In this document: piece after piece, positions 40,605-48,977 of the stretch
Layout: each line of letters opens with the position of its first letter
Position numbering within the stretch: the first letter of the stretch is position 1
Notes under the pieces: generated by a model
Database searches by the model: none
The model's input: the letters and a program-made list of their open reading frames with translations, nothing else
What the model was told of the DNA's origin: nothing
Made by a program: the position numbers and the translations under genes
Origin: CAWFGW01 sp963815495
Lineage (GTDB): Bacteria; Bacteroidota; Bacteroidia; Cytophagales; JAAEPT01
DNA length: 64,000 nt
Reading direction: 5' to 3'
NCBI GenBank assembly: GCA_963815495.1
Contig: CAWFGW010000015.1
Location: 149,630-213,629 of the forward strand

Positions 40605-41499
40605 TTTTTTTACGCTAACACTTATTATTATTGGAAGCGTGGCTTTTGGTCAAGAGCTTAATTGTAGAGTGGTCGTCAATACCGAACAACTTCAAACCCA
40701 GGAAAAACAAATTTTTGAAGAGCTTCAAACGCAGATTTATGAGTTCATGAACTATCGCCAGTGGACAGATGATGAATTTAAGCCAGAAGAAAAAATTAAT
40801 TGCTCTATTTTAATACAGGTGACCTCCATGAGTGCTCCGAATGGAGGAAGAATCTCTGCCATTGCTCAAATACAATCGAGCAGACCAATTCATGGCGTAG
40901 ATTATGAAACACAACTATTTAATTTTTCGGATAAAAACTTCAACTTCGATTATACCCAATCGCAGGAATTGAACTACAACGAAAATAGTTACATCTCCAA
41001 CCTCACCTCCTTGCTTGCTTTTTATGCTTACATGATTATTGGGTATGATTATGACTCGTTTGCTCCATTAGGAGGAACCCCATATTTTAACCAAGCCCGA
41101 GACATTGTTAACAATGCGCAACAATCTCCCTATGAAGGATGGAAAGCCTTTGAAAATGTAAATAACCGATATTGGTTGGTAGATAATATGCTTAACCCCC
41201 AGTTTGAGCCGTTTCGCAAAATTACATACCGCTATCACCGAGAAGTATTAGACACCTTTAAAGACATTAAAACACAAAAAGAATCACAGGAAAAAATCAT
41301 AGCGATGTTTGAAGAAATTCAAAAAATCCGAAACATTGTGCCTACCAGTGTGCTTTTAAACACCTATTTTTTTACAAAAGGAGATGAATTTGTAAATATT
41401 TTTAAATCTGCTGATATGCAAACAAAAATGAAAGCTTATAGTACCTTGCGCAAACTAGACCCAAGTAATGCTGATGTGTATCAAAAAATGATGCAATAA
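40555..41499 (+). CDS. DUF4835 family protein
   Basis: About 314 residues. A signal peptide (NFFTLTLIIIGSVAFGQ) follows a basic stretch, so I take the ATG at 40555, which overlaps coaB by 50 bases; a later non-ATG start is possible. The mature part begins ELNCRVVVNTEQLQTQEKQIFEELQ and holds FMNYRQWTDDEF and LLAFYAYMIIGYDYDSF, which I recall for DUF4835, found between coaBC and recN in flavobacteria. Function is unknown, and an envelope location is implied by the signal peptide. Confidence 0.85.
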   Translation: MKLPKTLFHSLRKNLANFFTLTLIIIGSVAFGQELNCRVVVNTEQLQTQEKQIFEELQTQIYEFMNYRQWTDDEFKPEEKINCSILIQVTSMSAPNGGRISAIAQIQSSRPIHGVDYETQLFNFSDKNFNFDYTQSQELNYNENSYISNLTSLLAFYAYMIIGYDYDSFAPLGGTPYFNQARDIVNNAQQSPYEGWKAFENVNNRYWLVDNMLNPQFEPFRKITYRYHREVLDTFKDIKTQKESQEKIIAMFEEIQKIRNIVPTSVLLNTYFFTKGDEFVNIFKSADMQTKMKAYSTLRKLDPSNADVYQKMMQ

Positions 41500-41509
41500 A
41501 ATCACCTCG

Positions 41510-42166
41510 ATGAAAAACATATTTAACCTTAGCTTATTTTTTTTAATTACTTGTTGTTCTCTCCAAGCTCAGTCGTCCATTCAGGAGCGATTAAATAATG
41601 GGGAGACCCCAAAAAAAATTATTGAAAGTGGTGTTTCCAAGGATTCTTTATATGGTTATACCTACCAGGGCGGTTATATTTTCCACTTTTTTGATGATAC
41701 CACGGGAATGGTGTTCGGCTTGAAAGATTTGTCGTACGATTATGATACTACTAAAACTCAAATCATTTGGAGTTGCCGTGTGATTGTCACGGGCGCTACG
41801 GATGCCAGCATTGGTGCAGGACTGGAAAACACACGGAAAATAAAAGCCAAAAATTGCCCGTTGTATGATCCTGATGCTAAAGAATGGATGATTTCTGCAG
41901 CGGAATTGTGTTTGCTCCATGATGGGGGTGGGTTTAACGATTGGTTTTTACCTTCCAAAGATGAACTGCATGAAGCTTATATGAACCTCTCGCACAACTC
42001 TCGAGTACATTTTAACGAAAAGGAATACTGGACTTCTACCGAAAAAGACGGTGAATTTGCTTGGATTGAACACTTCAAAGGACCAAGTGAGTATGAAATG
42101 TTTGGGCAAAGTTATTACCGCAAATTTTATAAAGAATCGGTGCGGCCTGTGCGGGTTTTTAAATAA
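41510..42166 (+). CDS. Secreted DUF1566 (Lcl C-terminal) domain protein
   Basis: A 218-residue exported protein (signal peptide 1-20). The DUF1566/Lcl-C signature is clear: WFLPSKDELHEAYMNL, EYWTSTEKDG, SVRPVRVF, and the earlier Gly-rich strands. Family members are secreted, sometimes in collagen-like adhesins. Enzyme activity is not known. It sits between DUF4835 and the small gene before recN. Confidence 0.8.
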   Translation: MKNIFNLSLFFLITCCSLQAQSSIQERLNNGETPKKIIESGVSKDSLYGYTYQGGYIFHFFDDTTGMVFGLKDLSYDYDTTKTQIIWSCRVIVTGATDASIGAGLENTRKIKAKNCPLYDPDAKEWMISAAELCLLHDGGGFNDWFLPSKDELHEAYMNLSHNSRVHFNEKEYWTSTEKDGEFAWIEHFKGPSEYEMFGQSYYRKFYKESVRPVRVFK

Positions 42167-42204
42167 ACCCCTTACTTGTCATATATCTTTTCCCATCTCT
42201 TCAC

Positions 42205-42212
42205 TATTTTTG
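42205..42212 (+). promoter_or_regulatory. -7 box upstream of the recN pair
   Basis: TATTTTTG fits TAnnTTTG, 4 bases before the ATG at 42217. Confidence 0.4.
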
Positions 42213-42216
42213 ATTT

Positions 42217-42459
42217 ATGAGCAAACGCTTAATTCGAATACCTGCAAGTCACATCGCAGCTTCAACTGAAAAAATCATCAACCAACTCGCTAACATCGTG
42301 TTGAAATCGGGTGCTGTTTCCATTGGCTATATAAAACAAGTCGATGGAAATTCTGTAACTTTAAAAACGAAAAGAAGTTCGATACTTCGATTTGTATTAA
42401 AAGAAATTAACGAGATAATTATCGATATACCAAAGGATGCTGCAATCGCTTCAAGTTAA
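42217..42459 (+). CDS. Small protein of unknown function before recN
   Basis: An 80-residue basic protein. Helix IAASTEKIINQLANIVLKSG is followed by strands VSIGYIKQVDGNSVTLKTKR, which look like a small beta fold. I do not recognise it. Its last 23 bases overlap the start of recN, so it is coupled to it, and a link to DNA repair is a guess. Confidence 0.6.
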   Translation: MSKRLIRIPASHIAASTEKIINQLANIVLKSGAVSIGYIKQVDGNSVTLKTKRSSILRFVLKEINEIIIDIPKDAAIASS

Positions 42460-44089
42460 AAATTATGCCCTCATTAAGTCTCTGCACTTTTCTCCTTCAG
42501 AAAAGCTGAACACCATTACTGGTGAAACGGGTGCTGGTAAATCCATCATGCTGGGTGCTTTAGGGTTAATTTTAGGACAGCGTGCGGACACAAAATCATT
42601 ATTAGATGATTCTGAAAAATGCATCATCGAAGGTACTTTTAATCTCGCTGCCTATAAAATTGAATCGTTTTTTAAGGAAAACGACTTGGACTATGAAGCG
42701 ATATCGACCGTAAGAAGAGAAATTGCTCCTAGTGGAAAATCGCGGGCCTTTATCAACGACACCCCTACCACCTTAGATGTACTCAAAGAACTGGGTGAAC
42801 AGTTGGTCGACATCCATTCTCAACACGACACCCTATTTTTAAAAAAGAACAACTTTCAACTTGAGCTCATTGATGCTTTTGCAGACACTACCCTCGAATT
42901 AAGCGCGTATCAAACCGGTTTTTCGTATTACTCTAACTTGAAAAAGGAGTTGGAAAAAGTGAAAAGCAGTGCTGAAAATTTTAAAAGTGAATTAGACTAC
43001 AACAGCTTTTTACTCAACGAGCTTGAAGAATTAAACCCACAAGTGGGGGAAGAAGCAAGCTTAGAGCAAGAAATGCAGTTGATTGACAACGCTGAGCTTA
43101 TTAAAACCAACTTGATTCAAAGCAATCAGTTGTTGGATAATCCAGATACGGGGGCTACCAATTTTCTTTACGAAGCCATTACTTCCCTCAAACAAATCCA
43201 ACATTTATCACCTGCATACGCCAAGTTATACGAACGCTTGTTAAGCAGTCAAACAGAAATTCAGGATTTGGCTCAAGAGCTCGAATCAGAAAATGAGGCC
43301 ATAGAATATGATGCTGCCCGTGCGGAGGAATTAAAAACCCGTTACGACAAACTTCAACGCCTACTTTTAAAACACCATGTTGAAAGTGCTCAAGAGTTAA
43401 TCGCCATTCAAGATGACTTAGCGGAAAAAGTCGCCAAAGTCACCAACCTGGACGATCATATTCTCGCACTTGAAAAGCAAGTCGCTCAAACTAAAGAAGA
43501 AGCCCTGGCTTTCGCTAAACAGTTGAGTGATAAACGTATCGCTTCTTTTGAGGCTTTGGCATCCAAAATTCAAGAATTAGTGGCGCAATTAGGCATGCCT
43601 GAGGCGAAAATACACATTCAACGAAACGAGTCTGGCTTAACGGCTACAGGTATTGATGACATTGCGTTGCTGTTCAGCGCCAACAAAGGAATAGCACCAG
43701 TCACCTTAAAACAAGCCGCCTCAGGAGGAGAAATGTCACGACTCGTATTTGCCATCAAATACATTATGGCAGATAAGATGGCGCTCCCGACTATTATCTT
43801 TGATGAAATAGACACGGGTATTTCTGGTGAAATTGCTCTTCAAATGGGTAAAATGATGCAACAAATGGCTCAAAACCATCAGGTGATTGCCATTACGCAT
43901 TTACCTCAAATTGCCTCAAAAGGCGCCATGCATTTTTATGTATACAAAGATACCACCTCGGATAAAACGATGAGTGCCATGCGGGTGCTTGATGCTGCTG
44001 ATAGAACCAAAGAATTAGCAGAAATGATTGGAGGGAAAAACCCTAGTGAAAGTGCCTTCGCCAGTGCCCGCGAATTGCTTGGCGCTTAA
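42437..44089 (+). CDS. recN: DNA repair protein RecN
   Basis: RecN is an SMC-like ATPase that acts in double-strand-break repair. The 550-residue protein has Walker A GETGAGKS (about 31-38) and the C-terminal lobe with ASGGEMSRLVFAIKY (signature) and IIFDEIDTGISGEIALQMGK (Walker B). Between them lies a long coiled coil (about 150-370). The final segment has VIAITHLPQIASKG. Full length. Confidence 0.95.
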   Translation: MLQSLQVKNYALIKSLHFSPSEKLNTITGETGAGKSIMLGALGLILGQRADTKSLLDDSEKCIIEGTFNLAAYKIESFFKENDLDYEAISTVRREIAPSGKSRAFINDTPTTLDVLKELGEQLVDIHSQHDTLFLKKNNFQLELIDAFADTTLELSAYQTGFSYYSNLKKELEKVKSSAENFKSELDYNSFLLNELEELNPQVGEEASLEQEMQLIDNAELIKTNLIQSNQLLDNPDTGATNFLYEAITSLKQIQHLSPAYAKLYERLLSSQTEIQDLAQELESENEAIEYDAARAEELKTRYDKLQRLLLKHHVESAQELIAIQDDLAEKVAKVTNLDDHILALEKQVAQTKEEALAFAKQLSDKRIASFEALASKIQELVAQLGMPEAKIHIQRNESGLTATGIDDIALLFSANKGIAPVTLKQAASGGEMSRLVFAIKYIMADKMALPTIIFDEIDTGISGEIALQMGKMMQQMAQNHQVIAITHLPQIASKGAMHFYVYKDTTSDKTMSAMRVLDAADRTKELAEMIGGKNPSESAFASARELLGA

Positions 44090-44131
44090 AGTGGTTTTTG
44101 CTATCTTCAATCCTTTAAAATTAGACACACA

Positions 44132-44941
44132 ATGGCTTATAATTTATTAAAAGGAAAGAAAGGAATTATTTTTGGCGCTTTGGACGAATCGTCTATCGCC
44201 TGGAAAGTTGCTGAACGAGCAGTAGAAGAAGGTGCAGAAATCATTTTAACCAACGCAGCTTTGGCTATGCGAATGGGTGCCATCAACGACTTGGCAGCAA
44301 AATGTAACACCGAAGTTATACCCGCTGACGCGACTTCTATTCCTGAATTGGAAAACCTGATTGATAAGTCAATGGAGAAATTTGGTGGCAAAATCGATTT
44401 TATCCTGCACTCCATAGGCATGAGCCCCAACATTAGAAAAGAAAAGCCTTACACCGACCTCAACTACGATTGGTTTCAAAAGTCCATAGACGTATCTGCT
44501 TTATCTTTTCACAAAGTGATGAAGGTTGCTTACGACAAAGACGCGATGAACGACCATGGATCTATCCTGGCGTTATCATACATCGCAGCACAACGCGTAT
44601 TCCCAGACTATACCGACATGGCACAGGCGAAAGCAGTCCTTGAATCCATCGCTAGAAGTTTTGGTTATGAGTTTGCAAAGAAAAACGGCACGCGTGTCAA
44701 CACGATTTCTCAATCGCCCACAGTAACTACGGCAGGAAAAGGCATCAGTGGTTTTAATGCCTTTATCGACTTTGCAGAGCGCATGTCACCACTAGGCAAC
44801 GCCACTGCTGATGAGTGTGCCGACTACTGCGTAACCCTATTCTCTGACTTAACGAAGAAGGTAACCATGCAAAACTTGATGCATGACGGTGGCTTTAGCT
44901 CAACCGGCATTACTGAAAGTATGGTTGAGAAATTGTCTTAG
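44132..44941 (+). CDS. fabI: Enoyl-ACP reductase (NADH)
   Basis: Last reductive step of fatty-acid elongation. The 269-residue short-chain-dehydrogenase fold shows the nucleotide site GIIFGALDESSIAWKVAER, LHSIGMSPN, and the catalytic set Tyr150, Tyr160 and Lys167 in ALSYIAAQRVFPDYTDMAQAK (Tyr-x6-Lys, FabI type). The stop TAG is formed by a REP hairpin (44938-44961). A second, unrelated enoyl reductase (fabV) follows 217 bases later. Confidence 0.95.
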   Translation: MAYNLLKGKKGIIFGALDESSIAWKVAERAVEEGAEIILTNAALAMRMGAINDLAAKCNTEVIPADATSIPELENLIDKSMEKFGGKIDFILHSIGMSPNIRKEKPYTDLNYDWFQKSIDVSALSFHKVMKVAYDKDAMNDHGSILALSYIAAQRVFPDYTDMAQAKAVLESIARSFGYEFAKKNGTRVNTISQSPTVTTAGKGISGFNAFIDFAERMSPLGNATADECADYCVTLFSDLTKKVTMQNLMHDGGFSSTGITESMVEKLS

Positions 44942-44961
44942 TCAGTGTCTTCACTGACTAA
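44938..44961. repeat. REP hairpin e, supplies the fabI stop codon
   Basis: TTAGTCAGTG and CACTGACTAA form a perfect 10-bp stem around TCTT. Bases 44939-44941 (TAG) are the fabI stop. Confidence 0.9.
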
Positions 44962-44971
44962 CATATAATAA

Positions 44972-45010
44972 GAACCCCCCCAATTGAGTTGTACTTGGTT
45001 GGGGTTTTTT
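44972..45010 (+). terminator. Terminator after fabI (repeat family copy 1)
   Basis: CCCCCAA...TTGGGG stem with the inner text TTGAGTTGTACTTGGTT, then TTTTTT. The same text follows fabV and the HNH gene. Confidence 0.75.
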
Positions 45011-45158
45011 ATGCCTTTTTAATGAAGAGAAACTGTGACCGAAAGGGAAAATGGCAGCTTTCTAAAGAATTTTTGGATATCTTTAAAGGATAGACCAGTT
45101 ATATGAGTGTAGACTCATCGGCAATTATTAATCGTCATAAAGAAAAAGACAACCATAA

Positions 45159-46352
45159 ATGATAATAGAACCTAAAACTCGTGGATTTATCTGCACCACA
45201 GCTCACCCCAAGGGCTGTGAAAAAAGTGTTTTAAATCAAATTGACTATATCAAGTCAAAAGGGAAAATCGAAAGTTCAAAAAACGTATTAGTTATTGGAG
45301 CATCCACAGGGTTTGGACTAGCTTCACGAATCACGAGTGCTTTTGGCTCAGGCTCATCCACCATAGGGGTGTTTTTTGAAAAACCGCCTTCAGAAGGTAA
45401 AACAGCATCCGCAGGGTGGTATAACACCGCTGCTTTTGAAAAGGAAGCCCATAAAGCAGGTATTTACGCCAAAAGTATCAATGGGGATGCATTTTCAAAT
45501 GAAATAAAACAACAAACGATCGAATTAATTCAACAAGACTTAGGACAAATTGATTTAGTCGTTTATAGTCTTGCCTCACCTGTACGAACTCATCCAGATA
45601 CGGGCGTTCGATACAAATCCACCTTGAAGCCTATTGGTGAAACCTTTACCGATAAAACGGTAGATTTTCACACAGGAGAAGTGAAAGAGGTGAGTATTGA
45701 GCCTTGCACTGAAGAAGATATTGAAAATACGGTTGCAGTAATGGGCGGTGAAGATTGGCAAATGTGGATTGACCAATTAAAAAAGGCAAACGTGCTTTCT
45801 CCGAATTTTAAGACAATTGCATACTCATACATTGGCCCAAAGCTTACGGAGGCGGTATACCGAAAAGGTACCATTGGAAAAGCAAAAGACGATTTAGAAA
45901 AAACGGCTTTTGCAATCACTGATTCCTTAAAGGATATTAATGGAAAGGCGTATGTGTCGGTTAACAAAGCTTTGGTCACACAATCCAGTTCTGCCATTCC
46001 TGTAATTCCTTTATATATTTCCTTGTTATATAAGGTGATGAAAGAAAATGGCGTGCAGGAAGGATGCATCGAGCAAATTCAACGGTTATATGCCGAACGA
46101 TTGTTCCTTAATGAAGTACCTACCGATTCAAAAGGACGTATCCGAATAGACGATTGGGAAATGCGTGATGATATTCAAGAAAAAGTGGCGCAACTGTGGG
46201 AGCAAGCCTCTACGGAAACGCTACCATCAATAGGCGATTTGGAAGGTTATAAAACAGAGTTTTTTAATCTCTTTGGATTCCATTATGATGAGGTGGATTA
46301 CACAGTTGAATCAAATGAACTAGTGGAAATCCCTGGATTACAAACGGCTTAA
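45159..46352 (+). CDS. fabV: Trans-2-enoyl-CoA/ACP reductase FabV
   Basis: A 397-residue FabV reductase, an enoyl reductase of a different, larger short-chain-dehydrogenase branch. It starts MIIEPKTRGFICTTAHPKGC and shows GASTGFGLASR (47-57), VYSLASPVRTHPDTG, and the catalytic Tyr234-x8-Lys243 (YRKGTIGKAK). FabV enzymes resist triclosan, unlike FabI. Having FabI and FabV side by side is redundant. It has its own terminator of the same repeat family as fabI. Codon use looks like that of neighbours. Confidence 0.95.
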   Translation: MIIEPKTRGFICTTAHPKGCEKSVLNQIDYIKSKGKIESSKNVLVIGASTGFGLASRITSAFGSGSSTIGVFFEKPPSEGKTASAGWYNTAAFEKEAHKAGIYAKSINGDAFSNEIKQQTIELIQQDLGQIDLVVYSLASPVRTHPDTGVRYKSTLKPIGETFTDKTVDFHTGEVKEVSIEPCTEEDIENTVAVMGGEDWQMWIDQLKKANVLSPNFKTIAYSYIGPKLTEAVYRKGTIGKAKDDLEKTAFAITDSLKDINGKAYVSVNKALVTQSSSAIPVIPLYISLLYKVMKENGVQEGCIEQIQRLYAERLFLNEVPTDSKGRIRIDDWEMRDDIQEKVAQLWEQASTETLPSIGDLEGYKTEFFNLFGFHYDEVDYTVESNELVEIPGLQTA

Positions 46353-46373
46353 TCAGTTTCAAAAATTATAATC

Positions 46374-46412
46374 GAAACCCCTATCGAGTTGTGCTTGGTT
46401 GGGGTTTTTTGT
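46374..46412 (+). terminator. Terminator after fabV (repeat family copy 2)
   Basis: AACCCC...GGGGTTTTTTG stem with inner ATCGAGTTGTGCTTGGTT, matching the element after fabI. Confidence 0.75.
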
Positions 46413-46446
46413 TTTTCTTTAAAAGCGAATTATGGATGTCCCGCCT

Positions 46447-46468
46447 TAGTCAGTGTCTTCACTGACTA
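46447..46468. repeat. REP hairpin f
   Basis: TAGTCAGTG and CACTGACTA around TCTT form a 9-bp stem with the same core as the REPs at the RayT gene. Confidence 0.85.
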
Positions 46469-46477
46469 GCCTCTAAA

Positions 46478-46501
46478 CATGTCAGTGAGGACACTGACAT
46501 G
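46478..46501. repeat. REP hairpin g
   Basis: CATGTCAGTG and CACTGACATG around AGGA, a perfect 10-bp stem in the opposite loop orientation to hairpin f, 9 bases away. Confidence 0.85.
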
Positions 46502-46529
46502 GGCACAAATAATACTATTTTGTTAATGC

Positions 46530-46554
46530 GTCATTCCCGCGGAGGCGTGAATCC
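46530..46554. repeat. Second type of dispersed hairpin (CATTCCCGCG type), copy 1
   Basis: GTCATTCCCGCG and CGTGAATCC form an imperfect stem (GCGTGAAT instead of GCGGGAAT). The same element, perfect, follows the next REP pair at 48782-48806. Confidence 0.75.
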
Positions 46555-46685
46555 TTGGTTTCCATAAGTCTGTTTTAACCATATTAACTGGTTTTCTTAC
46601 TTTTGATTTCCTATCATGTATATTAAATGCACATAAAGATACATTCGCACTGCATTTGTGACCGAGCAGGAAAATAAAAAGCACA

Positions 46686-47009
46686 ATGTCAAATAGATGG
46701 GGTATCCCAAAAGAGGTTGAAGATTTTGTAAAAAAAAGAGATACAAGCTGTGTTTATTGCGGTGTCCAGTTCACCAATGAAAATAATTTCAGAAAAACTA
46801 AGTCATCATGGGAACATATTGTTAACGACATCAGAATAAATAATATTGATAATATTTCTCTATGTTGTATGTCATGTAACGCAAGTAAAGGTGCTAAACT
46901 ATTAAAGGATTGGTTAAATAGTATTTATTGCAAAAAGAACGGGATTACAAGAGAAAGTGTAGCGGCAGTGGTACAAGCGGCAATGATAAATCCACCAAAA
47001 TTAAAATGA
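46686..47009 (+). CDS. Small HNH nuclease-like protein
   Basis: A 107-residue stand-alone HNH protein. Zinc-binding pairs are CVYC (22, 25) and CMSC (61, 64), and the ββα-metal motif is SSWEHIVND (His44) to CNASKG (Asn65, Lys68). HNH domains nick or cut DNA in many mobile or defence systems, but the partner is not shown here. It lies in the accessory stretch after fabV and has its own terminator of the fabI/fabV type, so it may have arrived with the repeat unit. No restriction or methylase gene is nearby. Confidence 0.8.
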   Translation: MSNRWGIPKEVEDFVKKRDTSCVYCGVQFTNENNFRKTKSSWEHIVNDIRINNIDNISLCCMSCNASKGAKLLKDWLNSIYCKKNGITRESVAAVVQAAMINPPKLK

Positions 47010-47046
47010 CTCCGCCCAGAGTTGAGCTTGGTTGGGGGTTTTTATT
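47008..47046 (+). terminator. Terminator after the HNH gene (repeat family copy 3)
   Basis: CCGCCCAGAGTTGAGCTTGG...TTGGGGGTTTTTA region related to the two terminators after fabI and fabV, with a weaker stem. Confidence 0.65.
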
Positions 47047-47160
47047 TTAGGGAAATTCGAGTTATTCGTTCAACATTAAAAATGATTTTCTAATAACTTT
47101 TTTGGCTATCTTTAAATAAAAGATAGAATAGATATATTGACTATTACTGGGGAGTATCTC

Positions 47161-48177
47161 ATGAAAAAAGTATTTTTTGTAATTTTATTACTAGCAGTTA
47201 TTATTGTCACCAATTTTGTATCCTATCAAAAGGGACACAAGAATTCAATAAACCCACAGAATAGTTATTGTAATGAGACAATTTGTTCTAATAATTACTG
47301 GGAGGGTTTCGCAGAGAAAGAACCAGTTAGTAGAATAACTCCTTGCTTTGACCCAAATGTAATTGAGTACCTTAATTCTCAAAATAAAGGAAAGGGCATC
47401 AAAGAAAAAATATCCTTTAGCGACCAAGAACAAAAGGTAATTGACCAGTTATTAATTGCAATAAATAAATGGCCCATTAATATATCTACATATTTTTGGG
47501 ATCATGTAGCACACATTTACATTGTAGATGGACTTTATTCTAGTGGGATGGCAGACTGCATGGATGATAAAGAAACATTTATCATCTTTCTCAACAAAAA
47601 CATTTTAACCAAATCACCAAATAAATGGATAACGGAAGCCGAAGAATCATCTTTCACATATCAAAATGAATATGAAAAACTTGAGATTATAATTGAAGAT
47701 TCAGATGAACCACATTTAACTGCTGAAAGCATTTTAGTTCACGAACTAGGACATATTGTTTCACTAAACAAAACTTTAATCCCTGATTGGAGAACTCCAC
47801 TGAATATTAATCATGAATACTGTTCATCTGAATTCAAAAAGAGATTAAGACTTGACCGAAAATCAAAAGAAGCATATTCATTCAATTTAATCACATATTA
47901 TGCAAGTGAATCAGATAAAATCGAGTTTAATGATTATTTAAATCTTACTAGATTATTGGAAAAGACAACTTATCCAACACTGTATGGAGCAACAGATAAT
48001 GTTGAGTATTTTGCAGAACTTTTCTACAGTCACTTTCACTGTAATATTCAAGATAGGCCATACCTTATTTTTTTCACTACTAATAACAACGAAAAGATAA
48101 TCTTCCAAAATGGACTTTCAATGCCTCGATGTGAATTACAAAAAATACAATTTGACCAACTAATCAAAGAAATATAA
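47161..48177 (+). CDS. Membrane-anchored zincin-like metalloprotease
   Basis: A protein of about 338 residues from the ATG at 47161. An N-terminal signal or anchor (KKVFFVILLLAVIIVTNFVSY) precedes a soluble domain with the zinc motif HELGH (His194, Glu195, His198) and a later NVEYFAELFYSHF that can supply a third Glu ligand. The motif and its VHELGHIV setting fit a gluzincin-type peptidase. Six or more Cys residues suggest an exported domain. I do not know its family name or substrate. It lies in the accessory block between composite repeats. Confidence 0.72.
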   Translation: MKKVFFVILLLAVIIVTNFVSYQKGHKNSINPQNSYCNETICSNNYWEGFAEKEPVSRITPCFDPNVIEYLNSQNKGKGIKEKISFSDQEQKVIDQLLIAINKWPINISTYFWDHVAHIYIVDGLYSSGMADCMDDKETFIIFLNKNILTKSPNKWITEAEESSFTYQNEYEKLEIIIEDSDEPHLTAESILVHELGHIVSLNKTLIPDWRTPLNINHEYCSSEFKKRLRLDRKSKEAYSFNLITYYASESDKIEFNDYLNLTRLLEKTTYPTLYGATDNVEYFAELFYSHFHCNIQDRPYLIFFTTNNNEKIIFQNGLSMPRCELQKIQFDQLIKEI

Positions 48178-48241
48178 CTCCCAGTTCAAGTCTGCAACTT
48201 GGACAACTAACTATGGGAAAACGATCTATGATTATTAAGTA

Positions 48242-48702
48242 ATGCCAAAAATCCTCCTTGAAACACACATCAAAGCTCCAATCAATCGCGTGTTTGATTT
48301 GGCTAGAAGTATAGACCTACACGAAAAATCCACTAGTCAAACGAAGGAAAAAGCAATTGCTGGAAAAACCTCAGGGTTATTAGGGCTGGGTGAAACAGTG
48401 ACGTGGAGGGCAAAACATTTGGGCATATACCAAACCTTAACAGTGGAAATGATCGCATGTCAAAGACCACACTCTTTTACCGATAAAATGATTCAAGGTG
48501 CTTTTAAGTCCATGACCACTTTTTTGAAGAGCATAATAATATCACTATTATGAAAGACGAGTTTCATTTTTCTTCTCCTTTTGGTATTATAGGCAAACTG
48601 ACAAATTTCCTATTTCTTGAAAAGTATATGACGAATTTTCTCAAAGCCAAGAACGTCCTATTGAAGGAAGTTGCAGAAGCAGAGAGCAAGAATACGCCTT
48701 AG
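48242..48702 (+). pseudogene. SRPBCC-family gene broken by a frameshift
   Basis: The first part reads MPKILLETHIKAPINRVFDLARSIDLH, an SRPBCC/START-like small-molecule binding fold, through GAFKSM at about codon 90, then stops at 48553. From about 48511 another frame continues the family pattern (HDHFFEEHN, FSSPFGIIGKLTNFLFLEKYMTNFLKAKN) and ends at a TAG at 48700-48702 supplied by a REP hairpin. Adding one base near 48510 would restore 154 codons. Either a true decay or a base-calling error. Confidence 0.75.
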
Positions 48703-48722
48703 TCAGTGTCTTCATTGACTAA
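48699..48722. repeat. REP hairpin h, supplies the stop of the SRPBCC gene
   Basis: TTAGTCAGTG and CATTGACTAA around TCTT, with one mismatch. The TAG within it ends the restored SRPBCC frame. Confidence 0.8.
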
Positions 48723-48730
48723 CTTCAAAA

Positions 48731-48754
48731 AATGTCAGTGAGGACACTGACATT
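48731..48754. repeat. REP hairpin i
   Basis: AATGTCAGTG and CACTGACATT around AGGA form a perfect 10-bp stem, paired with hairpin h as f is with g. Confidence 0.85.
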
Positions 48755-48781
48755 GGCACAAATAATTCTGTTTTTTAACCC

Positions 48782-48806
48782 GTCATTCCCGCGAAGGCGG
48801 GAATCC
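48782..48806. repeat. Second type of dispersed hairpin (CATTCCCGCG type), copy 2
   Basis: ATTCCCGC and GCGGGAAT form a perfect 8-bp stem around GAAG (48785-48804). With hairpins h and i it repeats the composite found at 46447-46554, down to a similar GGCACAAATAAT linker. Confidence 0.8.
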
Positions 48807-48977
48807 TTTTGAGATGGAAACAGATACAGTCGCAATGCAAATGTTACCGAGAAAGAACCTCTAAAATATAATTACTAGCTTTTAACAAAGATTTTGTGGT
48901 TATTCGTAACTATAGTCTATATAAAGATGTATGAGCTATAGCTTATATACAATTGTTGGCATGGATACCCCTAAAAA

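Larger units (their letters stand above)
46413..46685. other. Intergenic repeat-bearing stretch between fabV and the HNH gene
   Basis: The gap between fabV and the HNH gene (46353-46685, 333 bases) holds the fabV terminator, then REP hairpins f and g and a CATTCCCGCG-type element (listed separately). The last 130 bases show no gene, tRNA or clear promoter. Confidence 0.6.

Noticed and set aside
46686..47009. HNH protein as part of a restriction-modification or toxin system
   Set aside because: No methylase, specificity subunit, antitoxin or immunity gene lies next to it.
34610..48806. The REP hairpins as a CRISPR array
   Set aside because: The copies are palindromic, scattered over 14 kb with irregular spacing, and lie near a RayT gene rather than cas genes.
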